Notes under the pieces: generated by a model | Told to the model about the DNA's origin: nothing | Databases searched by the model: none | What the model saw: only the letters and a program-made list of their open reading frames with translations | Shown: positions 25,368 through 32,952 of the stretch, piece after piece | Layout: every line of letters begins with the position of its first letter | Position numbering within the stretch: position 1 is the stretch's first letter | Translations under genes and position numbers: made by a program | Assembly (NCBI RefSeq): GCF_047739745.1 | Contig: NZ_JBLLVA010000003.1 | Location: forward strand, 186,001-250,000 | DNA: 64,000 nt | From: Pseudaminobacter sp047739745 | GTDB taxonomy: Bacteria > Pseudomonadota > Alphaproteobacteria > Rhizobiales > Rhizobiaceae | Direction: 5' to 3'

Positions 25368-25798
25368 GACTCCCACGGCTTCTTTCCTGTGATCGAGCCT
25401 TTGGCGTTGCCGCGATGGTTGGTCGTCGCCTGCTGGGAAATGCGCATCTTGGTCGCCAGAGACGAAATGCCCCGGCTTTCCCGATCCTGCATTTTCAAAA
25501 GACGATCGTAATCCTTGATGGACAAAGTGGACTTGCCGTCCTCGTCGACATCGCTGGTCGCCTTTTCGATCAGCTCGGCGATCCGACGCGCCTGCACCAC
25601 CTGACGGCAATACTGAACAAGCAGCGGAAGCGTCTCGGCCGGGAACCAGTCAGCCGGCAACCGATTGACCACGGCAAACCAGACTTCCGATTCCTCGTCG
25701 CCCAAATCGTGCGGGCAAACCGGCCTCGCGATCACCTCAACCGGCGAAACAGTCGCAAGTTCGAGTGACGCGGCCGACTTGCGACCTCGTGTTGCCAT
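25364..25798 (-). CDS. terS: Terminase small subunit
   Basis: The 144-residue helical protein (DEESEVWFAVVNRLPADWFP; RRIAELIEKATSD; LLKMQDRESRGISSLATKMR) matches P27-family small terminases. It recognises the packaging start on phage DNA and hands it to the large subunit. Its stop overlaps the terL start. An HNH endonuclease gene lies upstream, the usual order for cos-type phages. Confidence 0.85.
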   Translation of the reverse strand: MATRGRKSAASLELATVSPVEVIARPVCPHDLGDEESEVWFAVVNRLPADWFPAETLPLLVQYCRQVVQARRIAELIEKATSDVDEDGKSTLSIKDYDRLLKMQDRESRGISSLATKMRISQQATTNHRGNAKGSITGKKPWES

Positions 25799-25941
25799 CG
25801 TAAAATTTCCTCAGCTGAAAACCGAAATTGTTACGGTTTAGCGAAAGTCTTGCCCCGGGCGGTCTGGACCCCTGAAGGCCCTCAGGATTTGATGCCCCCC
25901 TACCGCGATGCAACATTCATGCGTGCGGGTGCGAAGGCTGC

Positions 25942-26259
25942 CTACCTCGCCCACGGGTGGTTCGGGTCCAATGGCCATCCGTGCTTGTCGACGCCCTTGA
26001 CGACGAGCTTGCCGGCTCGCCTGCGCTTGCCTGATGGAAGCTCTTTCACCTGTGCGTCATGGGAGGAGCAGAGCGTGCGCAGGTTTGGGAGCACATCGAA
26101 CGATGTCGGGCTATCGCTGTTGGGTCGGGTCTTTATGTGATCGACGTGAGTGCCTTTAGCGTTGCAGCCTGGCACGGTGCAGATGCCACCATCACGACCG
26201 ATCGCTGCCGCTCTCAGCTTCAGCCAATGCTCAGAACGATAGTAGCTGTTGCGGGCCAT
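25942..26259 (-). CDS. HNH endonuclease
   Basis: The 105-residue protein has a Cys4-HNH layout: CTVPGCNAKGTHVDHI (His-His pair DH), NLRTLCSSHD (Asn and final His), flanked by basic segments. HNH proteins next to terS in HK97-like phages are required, together with the terminase, to cut the cos site. A 143-bp spacer without a gene lies between it and terS and could hold part of the packaging site. Confidence 0.88.
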   Translation of the reverse strand: MARNSYYRSEHWLKLRAAAIGRDGGICTVPGCNAKGTHVDHIKTRPNSDSPTSFDVLPNLRTLCSSHDAQVKELPSGKRRRAGKLVVKGVDKHGWPLDPNHPWAR

Positions 26260-26314
26260 GTGCTCATGCCTGCTTGTCGGTTGGAGGCCCCGGTGTTTTT
26301 TGCGCGAGCCGGCC

Positions 26315-26402
26315 GCTGCCGGTTGCCGGTAGCGCCCGGAGGGCGATGGACTGGCGGCCTAGCACCGATCACCCGCTTGTCGTTAGAGGTATTGGTGGTT
26401 AG
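26315..26402. repeat. Element A of a duplicated non-coding repeat
   Basis: It shares GGTTGCCGGT, TGGACTGGCGG, CTTGTCG and AGAGG.ATTGGTGGTTAG with element B, in the same order and similar spacing. The inner part differs. No protein frame is common to both copies. Confidence 0.55.
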
Positions 26403-26678
26403 TGCGGTGTGTCACAGCCTCTCTCGCTGCGGGGGAACCGCAAAGACGGCAACTCGTTTGCCCCGAAATGAAGCACTCACTCCCACTGCGAATAGCGCTC
26501 CGCTTTCTCCAAGGCTTCGCCACCTTACTGGAAGGCGGGATACTTGCAGGAGCGATCCTGGTGCAAAGCCTGACATCCGATCCGCAGCAACTGGATCAGC
26601 AGCTTGAACTGATACCGAACTGATGCCTTTGCATACGAGCGTCGGCTCCGCATTGCGAGCTGATCCACTAACGCTCTT

Positions 26679-26772
26679 GCTGGCGGTTGCCGGTGGTTAC
26701 CAACGGACGGTGGACTGGCGGTCTGGTCGGCATGCTCACGCCACCTTGTCGGTGAGAGGCATTGGTGGTTAG
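26679..26772. repeat. Element B of a duplicated non-coding repeat
   Basis: Second copy, 277 bp downstream of element A and ending 24 bp before the start of the small gene at 26796. Same ordered boxes as element A. Confidence 0.55.
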
Positions 26773-26795
26773 CTTCGCTTTTCCCGGAGGGACGA

Positions 26796-26999
26796 GTGCG
26801 CAAATATTACGAAGAACAAATAGCAATCATCGAACATCGTATCCGGCTGATGCAGGAAGGCAATTTTTCGACGAGGACGATGACGGCTGAAAACCCGGTA
26901 TGGGTTGACACAACGGCAAGCGACATCGAGCACGACAAGAAGACCGTCGAGATGCTCAAGGGCGTGATATCTCGTTTCTACCCCAAAGACGGCAAGTAG
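26796..26999 (+). CDS. Small hypothetical protein
   Basis: The 67-residue, charged, helical protein (KYYEEQIAIIEHRIRLMQEG) starts with GTG at 26796, with a strong GGAGGG ribosome-binding site 5-6 nt upstream. It is convergent with the HTH regulator at 27015-27278, with only 15 bp between stops. No known domain; the sequence could form a two-helix hairpin. Confidence 0.6.
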   Translation: MRKYYEEQIAIIEHRIRLMQEGNFSTRTMTAENPVWVDTTASDIEHDKKTVEMLKGVISRFYPKDGK

Positions 27000-27014
27000 T
27001 CGGGTGGCCTTCGC

Positions 27015-27278
27015 CTATTGTTCGCGCCGCGCCATCTTCTGGTCGACGAGGGCGCCAAACTCGGCATAGGTCATTCCGGCAGTGCGAAGAACGTTGGCAA
27101 TCGCCCCGACCGAGGGCCAACGCTTTTTCCCATCCGGTCGGACGCGCTTTGACTTGTTGAAGGCCGTCGAGTCGTGGCCCGACATAATCGCCAGTCGTGA
27201 CGTTGAAAGTGCACAATCGGTCGCGATCTGGTCGATTGCTCTCCAGACCGCCTCATGCTGCCAATCTAACTCGCTCAT
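27015..27278 (-). CDS. Phage repressor-like HTH protein without peptidase domain
   Basis: The 87-residue protein (WRAIDQIATDCALSTSRLAI; HDSTAFNKSKRVRPDGKKRW; PSVGAIANVLRTAGM) matches the N-terminal HTH part of the LexA/CI-like (S24) repressors of alphaproteobacterial prophages. In those, the motif DPTTFNKSKR is characteristic. The peptidase half that gives RecA-dependent induction is absent. ATG 27278 has GGAGGG just upstream; a longer frame to 27365 does not look coding. It could be a Cro/C2-like regulator or the relic of a second phage repressor. Confidence 0.75.
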   Translation of the reverse strand: MSELDWQHEAVWRAIDQIATDCALSTSRLAIMSGHDSTAFNKSKRVRPDGKKRWPSVGAIANVLRTAGMTYAEFGALVDQKMARREQ

Positions 27279-27520
27279 CGTACCCTCCGCGACACTATAG
27301 AGCCCTCGGCGGGTTGATGGACGGTTAATGAAGCGAGGCGGTCGAGGCTCCAACACTCTCGACATTGCACCGATCTTTTGAACGGCTACGGCCTTGGAGA
27401 TTCACCGTGTCGCGCCTCGTGTCAGGACGGACAGCTCTCATCCAGAAGTCAGCCGCCTATTACCGGGATACTGGCTTACCGGCGAGTGCAGCACCGTTGC
27501 CGGCCTGCGTCGTCCTGAAC

Positions 27521-27598
27521 TGGTTGGAGCAGTCAGATTCGAACTGACGGCCTCTTGGTTATGAGCCAAGCGAGCTGCCGAGCTGCCGAGCTGCCCTT
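27521..27598 (-). tRNA. tRNA-like sequence with CAU anticodon, D-arm abnormal
   Basis: Minus strand: a perfect 5-bp anticodon stem with loop CUCAUAA (anticodon at 27563-27561), a 5-nt variable loop, and a perfect T-arm (GUCAG/CUGAC with UUCGAAU). The 3' end UGCUCCA-A-CCA has an encoded CCA. The 5' acceptor strand (AAGGGCA) pairs at only 5 of 7 positions. The D-arm is replaced by three perfect copies of an 8-nt unit. It may be a degenerate phage tRNA (Met or Ile2) or the remnant of an old attachment site. Confidence 0.5.
27571..27594. repeat. Triple 8-bp tandem repeat inside the tRNA-like sequence
   Basis: CGAGCTGC occurs three times in perfect tandem (27571-27578, 27579-27586, 27587-27594), exactly where the D-arm should be. 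Replication slippage in a tRNA gene would give this pattern. Confidence 0.8.
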
Positions 27599-27736
27599 AG
27601 GCGATTGCTTTGCATTAGGCTTTCGGTAATACCCTTTAGTGTACTGATTCTCGGAGAGCGGGAACCCAGTCGGGTCTGCATGATGCAAGCCTACTCAGCC
27701 GGATGAACCGGAAATCTCATCTAGTTCAAAGGAATA

Positions 27737-29041
27737 ATGAGTATGTCTAGCATTCTCACCAACGCGTCCGCAATGACGGCGCTCCAGAGCTTGAGCGCCA
27801 CCAACAAGAACCTCGCCACCACTCAGGGCCGCATCTCGACCGGTCTGCGCGTCGCCCAAGCTTCTGACAACGCCGCCTATTGGTCGATCGCCACCACCAT
27901 GCGTTCTGACAACAAGGCAATGTCGACGGTTCAGGACGCTCTGGGCCTTGGCGCCGCGCAGGTTGACGTTGCCTATACCGCAATGAACGCCACCAAGGAC
28001 GTTCTCGACAATATCAAGACCAAACTTGTCGCGGCCACCCAGCCGGGAGTCGATAAGGCAAAAATTCAGTCCGAAATCGACCAGTTGAAGACCTCGCTGC
28101 AGAGCATCGCCTCGTCTGCGAACTTTTCTGGCTCAAACTGGCTCTCGGTCGATTCGACCGCCGGCGGCAATTATAGCGCCACTCAGTCGGTCGTAGCTTC
28201 GTTCACGCGCGATTCCAATGGTGTGGTCTCGGTTGGGACGATCGACATCTCGCTTGCTGGAATCTCGCTGTTCGATGCCAACGCGACGGGCTCGGGCCTC
28301 CTCGAATCAGCTGGTGGCAACACCCTGACGGCAGGGTTCACGGCCAACAGCGCTTCTGGCGCCGCCAATTCAACCGTCGCGATGGACGCCTTTGCATCCG
28401 TCACGCTCGACGCCGATGACAGCATCTCTTTCGACCTCTCGATCGATGGTGGAGATGCCATTCGAATCACCATCGACAAGGCGACCGCGGATACGTCGAT
28501 TGGTGACGCCACGGGCGTCATCGACACCGATGCCAAGATGGTCTTGGCTCTGACCAAGGCGTTGGAGAACGCCAACCTGACGGTCGGCGCAACCGCAACG
28601 GATGATGTCAGCGTGACGGTTGCGGGCGGTGTCATTAGCTTCACAAGCAACGATGCTACCACGGCTTCCGCGATCTCGGTCAGCAACGTCAGGGCCAGCT
28701 CCGGCGGCGCTGATTACAACGTAATGGATATCGACATTACGGACGCTGTTGCTTTCAACGTTTCTCTTGATGACGCAATTCAGGGCATCGATAATATGAT
28801 CGCCAGCGTCACCACGGCCGCTTCCGATCTCGGTGCCGTCAAGAGCCGCATCGACTCGCAGCAGGACTTCGTCAAGGATCTGAGAAACGCCATCGACCGT
28901 GGCATTGGCGCTCTTGTCGATGCCGACATGAACGAAGAGTCGACCCGCCTCCAGGCGCTGCAAGTCCAGCAGCAGCTTGGCATCCAGGCGCTGTCGATCG
29001 CCAACGGTTCCGCTCAGCAAATCCTGTCGCTGTTCCGCTAA
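27737..29041 (+). CDS. Flagellin inside the prophage
   Basis: The 434-residue flagellin has the conserved N-terminal D0/D1 region (SAMTALQSLSATNKNLATTQ; GLRVAQASDNAAYWSIATTM) and C-terminal D0/D1 region (KSRIDSQQDFVKDLRNAID; LQALQVQQQLGIQALSIANG). A variable Asp/Ala/Thr-rich middle spans about residues 150-330. The protein would be exported by the flagellar type III system and polymerise into the filament. AAAGGA precedes the start. No other flagellar gene is near: upstream are a tRNA-like sequence and a phage repressor, downstream phage early genes. It is intact and has its own terminator. It may be cargo that changes filament surface or motility of the lysogen. Confidence 0.9.
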   Translation: MSMSSILTNASAMTALQSLSATNKNLATTQGRISTGLRVAQASDNAAYWSIATTMRSDNKAMSTVQDALGLGAAQVDVAYTAMNATKDVLDNIKTKLVAATQPGVDKAKIQSEIDQLKTSLQSIASSANFSGSNWLSVDSTAGGNYSATQSVVASFTRDSNGVVSVGTIDISLAGISLFDANATGSGLLESAGGNTLTAGFTANSASGAANSTVAMDAFASVTLDADDSISFDLSIDGGDAIRITIDKATADTSIGDATGVIDTDAKMVLALTKALENANLTVGATATDDVSVTVAGGVISFTSNDATTASAISVSNVRASSGGADYNVMDIDITDAVAFNVSLDDAIQGIDNMIASVTTAASDLGAVKSRIDSQQDFVKDLRNAIDRGIGALVDADMNEESTRLQALQVQQQLGIQALSIANGSAQQILSLFR

Positions 29042-29063
29042 CGAATCGACCCTCATAGCTTTT

Positions 29064-29096
29064 GGGCCGTCCTCTAGGGCGGCCCTTCTGCTTTAT
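29064..29096 (+). terminator. Intrinsic terminator of the flagellin gene
   Basis: A perfect 9-bp stem (29064-29072 with 29077-29085, including one G-U pair) with loop TCTA is followed by TTCTGCTTT. It lies 23 nt after the flagellin stop and may also serve the convergent gene at 29093-29386. Confidence 0.75.
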
Positions 29097-29386
29097 AGCT
29101 TAGCGATCTTTTCCATTCTGCGTACCACGCCGCGCAAAAAGGCATCTTGCATTGCTGCGGTGGCGAGACTGGCGATTTCCTCCCTTAAGCGAGGCGCCAT
29201 TGACCAACACGCGCTTCCGTTCATCGATTTGGGTGCGCGCACCAGGATTTTGCCGTCCGGCGCCTTTAGCAGTTGCAACCCATAAAGCTTTACCTCGGGC
29301 GTCAACTCCAAACTAAACGTGCATAGGGACTCGAACCCACTTTCCGATGTCCGCCGCGTAGCCAACTGTACGTTTTCGATTTTCAT
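29093..29386 (-). CDS. Small protein, faintly SpoVG-like
   Basis: The 97-residue protein (MKIENVQLATRRTSESGFES; LYGLQLLKAPDGKILVRAPK) has a strand pattern and LLKAPDGKILVRAP segment that faintly resemble SpoVG-like nucleic-acid-binding proteins found in phages. I do not claim the family. ATG 29386 has an excellent GGAGG 7 nt upstream. It is convergent with the flagellin gene. Confidence 0.6.
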   Translation of the reverse strand: MKIENVQLATRRTSESGFESLCTFSLELTPEVKLYGLQLLKAPDGKILVRAPKSMNGSACWSMAPRLREEIASLATAAMQDAFLRGVVRRMEKIAKL

Positions 29387-29682
29387 ATCGACCTCCGAGC
29401 GCCCGCTATAACGCCCGTGGCTTGTCTGGGAATTGCGCGGCGGCGAAGGGCTACAGTCCGGCACGACTGCGTTTGGTCGTAAAGCGCGCGTCAGAGATGA
29501 TCGTGAACAACTGAATTTTTGGGACAAGCCTCCATCGCGCTCAAGGCATCTGCTTGAGCTGGGGTTGCTCCGCTGGCAGTCCCGAAGGCCCCAAACAAAG
29601 ACGAGCAAATTATCCGTCGCCGAATATAAGTGATTTGCGTCAAATCGACAACAGCAATGTTCGGCGGTGCATAAATCGTAGA

Positions 29683-30306
29683 TCAGGCAGCTTTCGACTT
29701 GCCCTTTTTCGGCAGGTCCTCAAGCTGCTCGGGCTCGAACACAACCGGCGTCATCCGGCCGAATATCTCGACAAGGGTCTTCACCCGCTCATCATGAGTG
29801 ATGCTGTCAGCCTCAGCCAGGAACGAAGCGAACGGGCCGTCGCTCACAACGAACTGCCGCCCAGGCTTGAAACGTTGTTCCAGCCGGCTCCTATCGGTAT
29901 CCCCTCGCGCCCGCTTCGCCGCCGCTGTTTCGTCGTAGGCGCTTTCGAACTCGGCCGTGATAATGGCCTCGATCACGGCGGCGGGGATGACCAGCGGCGC
30001 GACAGTACTGCTGAGCGGGCCGACCACGCCATTGACGCCTCGGACCTCGCTCCAATCGTCCGGCTGGCCGCCGCGGCGCGGATGCGCGACAAAGAGATAT
30101 CCGGGAAGAAGCGGCTCCGACCGTTCGGACATGACACGCATGCGCCGGTTATAACGGTCGTACCGCCGGCGAGGCAGGTAGACGTCATATCCGGCGTCCT
30201 GCAACTCGGCGAAGACCGGATCAGCCATGCCGCCACGAACCCGCACCGCAAACCAGCGCAAATCGTTGACGGCAAGAGACATACAGCCGGGAACCTTTAT
30301 CTTCAT
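29683..30306 (-). CDS. NusG-like antiterminator of the prophage
   Basis: The 207-residue protein has an NGN domain (LRWFAVRVRGGMADPVFAEL; YDVYLPRRRYDRY; LLPGYLFVA) and a C-terminal KOW-type module (FKPGRQFVVSDGPFASFLAE). This is the layout of NusG/RfaH paralogues. It would bind RNA polymerase and let it pass terminators in the phage operons. It starts with an ATG overlapping the stop of the preceding small gene (ATGA). As an early-operon gene it is a good candidate for controlling late transcription. Confidence 0.87.
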   Translation of the reverse strand: MKIKVPGCMSLAVNDLRWFAVRVRGGMADPVFAELQDAGYDVYLPRRRYDRYNRRMRVMSERSEPLLPGYLFVAHPRRGGQPDDWSEVRGVNGVVGPLSSTVAPLVIPAAVIEAIITAEFESAYDETAAAKRARGDTDRSRLEQRFKPGRQFVVSDGPFASFLAEADSITHDERVKTLVEIFGRMTPVVFEPEQLEDLPKKGKSKAA

Positions 30307-30599
30307 GCGTTGCGCCTCGTGTTCGCTTGTTTCTTGAGGTAATGCCGCCGCTCGATGGTGAGCCGCACATACGCGGGCCGCCAGTTCATGGGCGCGGTGT
30401 AAACCCGCTCGGGCGGATCGATCCGATACCAGTCGCCGTCGAGGTCGAGGAAATACCGGTTCGGTCCCGCATCGAAGCTGCCGACCATGTCGTTGAACAG
30501 CAGCTCGCAAACTGTTCCGTCCGGCGCGGCCTCCGCCATCGGTCGCCAAGGGTTCTCCCGGTCATAGGCTTCACGGGCCTTGCGCTCGGCTATCGTCAT
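30303..30599 (-). CDS. Hypothetical early phage protein
   Basis: The 98-residue protein (TIAERKAREAYDRENPWRPM; ELLFNDMVGSFDAGPNRYF; DLDGDWYRIDPPERVY) has a compact beta pattern around the DLDGDWYRI motif and a basic C-terminus. ATG 30599 is preferred over an upstream in-frame start because GGAG lies about 9 nt before it. It is coupled to the NusG-like gene. No family recognised. Confidence 0.6.
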   Translation of the reverse strand: MTIAERKAREAYDRENPWRPMAEAAPDGTVCELLFNDMVGSFDAGPNRYFLDLDGDWYRIDPPERVYTAPMNWRPAYVRLTIERRHYLKKQANTRRNA

Positions 30600-30682
30600 G
30601 CGGTTTTCTCCACATGCCCTGTGCAACTAGTCCCATCGCCAAGCGTTGATGGCGGCGGTGGAACCATTGCGGAGTTCTTACG

Positions 30683-30931
30683 ATGGGCACTAAACGCTTT
30701 GACAAACCCGTTCGCATTCGGTTTGGCAAACCGGGGAAGACCTTCCTGGTCACGTCGATACTGGAAGCGAGGAACTGCTTGAGAAGTGACAAGTGGCCCG
30801 CTAGCTCGGGACCGAAGCAGCGCTTTGCCCACGAGTCCCTCTTGGCTGCAATGGCGGGGAGTGCAACGCCGGTTCAGGCCAGATGCGCCTTTGTTGATGC
30901 CGCATCCGAAGCTCGGATATTGGCAATGTGA
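30683..30931 (+). CDS. DUF982 protein (copy 1)
   Basis: The 82-residue protein has the DUF982 core: FDKPVRIRFGKPGKTFLVTS, then SDKWPASSGPKQRFAHESLL and FVDAASEARI. DUF982 is largely restricted to rhizobia and has no known function. GGAG sits 8 nt upstream of the ATG at 30683. It lies on the plus strand, between minus-strand early genes, with a paralogue 10 bp downstream. Confidence 0.8.
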   Translation: MGTKRFDKPVRIRFGKPGKTFLVTSILEARNCLRSDKWPASSGPKQRFAHESLLAAMAGSATPVQARCAFVDAASEARILAM

Positions 30932-30940
30932 ACTGCCCCG

Positions 30941-31177
30941 ATGGAGCGCCGCTTTGACGTTCCCGTGCGAATTGCGATCGGTAATGTGCTTTACGATGTT
31001 GCCAACGCACGTCAGGCGATCGATCTTTTGATCAACAAATGGCCGTCCCGACGAGGGCCAAAGTATCACGAAGCCCGTAAACTCTGCGTGGCGACCCTGG
31101 AGAGAAAGCGCAGTATGACAATGGCCCGCTTGGCGTTTCTGGACGCGGCAAGGGAGGCCGGTATTCTGGTCGGTTAA
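30941..31177 (+). CDS. DUF982 protein (copy 2)
   Basis: The 78-residue paralogue of the preceding gene (RFDVPVRIAIGNVLYDVANA; NKWPSRRGPKYHEARKLCV; LAFLDAAREAGIL) shares the same block order but low identity, so the duplication is old. The two genes are 9 bp apart and probably co-transcribed. DUF982 genes are often chromosomal or symbiotic-island genes; here they look like prophage cargo. Confidence 0.8.
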   Translation: MERRFDVPVRIAIGNVLYDVANARQAIDLLINKWPSRRGPKYHEARKLCVATLERKRSMTMARLAFLDAAREAGILVG

Positions 31178-31203
31178 GTGCTGGGGGAAGCGGCGTTTCT
31201 TGC

Positions 31204-32952
31204 TCATATGGCCTCGCTCCCGAGGCTAGCATAGCTGTCTCGAATGTCCTGAAATCGCCGATCGGCACCAACGAACTGGAGTTTGACCGCCCCCGGCCGA
31301 CCGCACATCGGTTGCCGCCTGATCTTCTTTGAAATCACGAAGGTGGCCGCCTTTTCGTAGTCGCGGTAGACGACCAAACCGGCGTCGGCCTTGTTGCGCC
31401 AATGGGCACTGCCGGCGAGATCGTAGAGGCCCGGGACCGGGTCCTTCCCGTCATCAGTGCTGCGCATTTTGGTCGGGTGGATCACCATCCAGACCGTGCA
31501 CTCGTGGTGCTTGGCGAAGCGCTTGCACTTCGAAATCAGTTGGGAGACGAACTCGGTTTCGGTCTGCTTGTCGGGCCGGGAGGCTTCGAGCTCGTTGTAC
31601 GGGTCGATGACGATGTTCTTGACGCCGTAGCGGATGACCGCTGCGCGGGCGCGCTCCAGCAACCAGTCGATCGACGGCGTGTGCTCCACCGCCCCAAGCA
31701 TGTAGATGCGCTCGTTCAGCCAGGCCAAAGCGGCCGAAACGTCGTTCTCCGTCATGCGGAGGTTCGGCCCGTCGAAGAACGGATTACCCGCCCATATCTC
31801 GCACAGGTCGGCGACGTGGTTGGCTTCGCCAGTCTCGGGCGAGAACATGGCCCACTTCTCATCGCGCAAGCGGGCGGTCTGCACCGCGATCTGGTCGATC
31901 ACCCTGGACTTGCCATGGTTGGGGATGCCGGTCACCGCGATGAACTGACCAGGAATGTACTTGAACGCCTTGTCGAGCTCGGCAAAGCCGGTCGTCAGCG
32001 GCTGCGGACCCTTGCCGTGGTAAAGGTCCATTACGTCGAGCGCGAAATCCTCGACATCGTGCAGGCCATCAATCGGCCATGGTTCGGCCTGGGCGACACA
32101 CTCGCGCAGAACCTCGGTGCCGTGTTCGACCAAACATTCGTTCGCGTCCTTGCACTGAACATCGTTGTGCAACGGCATCCGGATGCGGAAGCAGCGATCC
32201 CTGCCGACGCGCTTGGCGATCTCCTGCGCGAGTTGCTCGCCGGGCGCGTCCATGTCCGTGGCGATCAGGACGCGCCTGACCTTCATCACCGCGTCCCAGT
32301 GGGTGCCAAAAGGCTCGTAGCGCTTGTCGCTGGTCTCCGGGCCCGAGGGTGCGCCGTTCGGCAATGAGACCACATGCACGAAGCCGGCTTCCGAAAACGA
32401 CATCACATCAACTTCGCCTTCACAGATGATCAGGTCTTCACCCTCGGCGATGCTGTCCGCGTTGAAGAACACCGGCTCGGGGTCCTTCTCCTGCCGAAAA
32501 TGCTTGCTCGCGGTGCGGTACTTGACGTTGCGGAGTTCACCATCCCACTCGTAGGGGAACGCGATGCAATCCTCCTCCTTCTCCGTTTGCGGAAACCACT
32601 GCCGGGTTTTGTAGATGCCGAACTTTTCAACAGTCGCCGGCGATATGCCGCGCTTGCCGAACCAACCGATCAGCGTTTCCGGGCGCTGCGGCGCGGCTAC
32701 ACGCTCTGGCCTGCGATAGGTTCGACGTTCGCGCGCCGGCCGGTAACCCTCGCCGCCAGTCGCGCCAGTCCAGCTGCAATGATGGCAGTTCCAGACAGCA
32801 CGACCATCGGTTTCGACGGTCACCGACAAACAGGGATCGGATTTCTTGCGCCGGCTGCTCGAGCAATTCGGGCAGACGGTTTTGTGGTTGCCCGGCTTGT
32901 CGTCCCGAAGGCGAATGCCGTGTTCAGCCAAAGCGGAGCGGGTGTCGTGCAT
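31204..32952 (-). CDS. T7 gp4/Twinkle-like primase-helicase
   Basis: The 582-residue protein has an N-terminal zinc-binding part (CPNCSSSRRKKSD...CHHC) and a TOPRIM primase core (LIICEGEVDVMSFSEAG; LIATDMDAPGEQ). The C-terminal RecA-like DnaB-type helicase has Walker A (TGIPNHGKSR) and Walker B-like IVIDPYNE. It primes and unwinds phage DNA. It overlaps the stop of the replication protein gene by one nt (stop/start at 32952). Together they form the phage replication module. Confidence 0.9.
   Translation of the reverse strand: MHDTRSALAEHGIRLRDDKPGNHKTVCPNCSSSRRKKSDPCLSVTVETDGRAVWNCHHCSWTGATGGEGYRPARERRTYRRPERVAAPQRPETLIGWFGKRGISPATVEKFGIYKTRQWFPQTEKEEDCIAFPYEWDGELRNVKYRTASKHFRQEKDPEPVFFNADSIAEGEDLIICEGEVDVMSFSEAGFVHVVSLPNGAPSGPETSDKRYEPFGTHWDAVMKVRRVLIATDMDAPGEQLAQEIAKRVGRDRCFRIRMPLHNDVQCKDANECLVEHGTEVLRECVAQAEPWPIDGLHDVEDFALDVMDLYHGKGPQPLTTGFAELDKAFKYIPGQFIAVTGIPNHGKSRVIDQIAVQTARLRDEKWAMFSPETGEANHVADLCEIWAGNPFFDGPNLRMTENDVSAALAWLNERIYMLGAVEHTPSIDWLLERARAAVIRYGVKNIVIDPYNELEASRPDKQTETEFVSQLISKCKRFAKHHECTVWMVIHPTKMRSTDDGKDPVPGLYDLAGSAHWRNKADAGLVVYRDYEKAATFVISKKIRRQPMCGRPGAVKLQFVGADRRFQDIRDSYASLGSEAI

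Larger units (their letters stand above)
26260..26795. other. Non-coding region upstream of HNH with a duplicated element
   Basis: No convincing gene in this 536-bp stretch. It carries two diverged copies of an approximately 90-bp element (26315-26402 and 26679-26772) that are best conserved at their ends. A small hydrophobic frame near 26468-26623 lacks a ribosome-binding site. The place, next to HNH and terS, suits a cos/packaging region or regulatory RNAs. Confidence 0.5.

Noticed and set aside
26468..26623. Small hydrophobic plus-strand frame (MKHSLPLRIALRFLQGFATL...)
   Set aside because: It looks membrane-like but has no ribosome-binding site and lies between the two non-coding repeats; not enough to call a gene.
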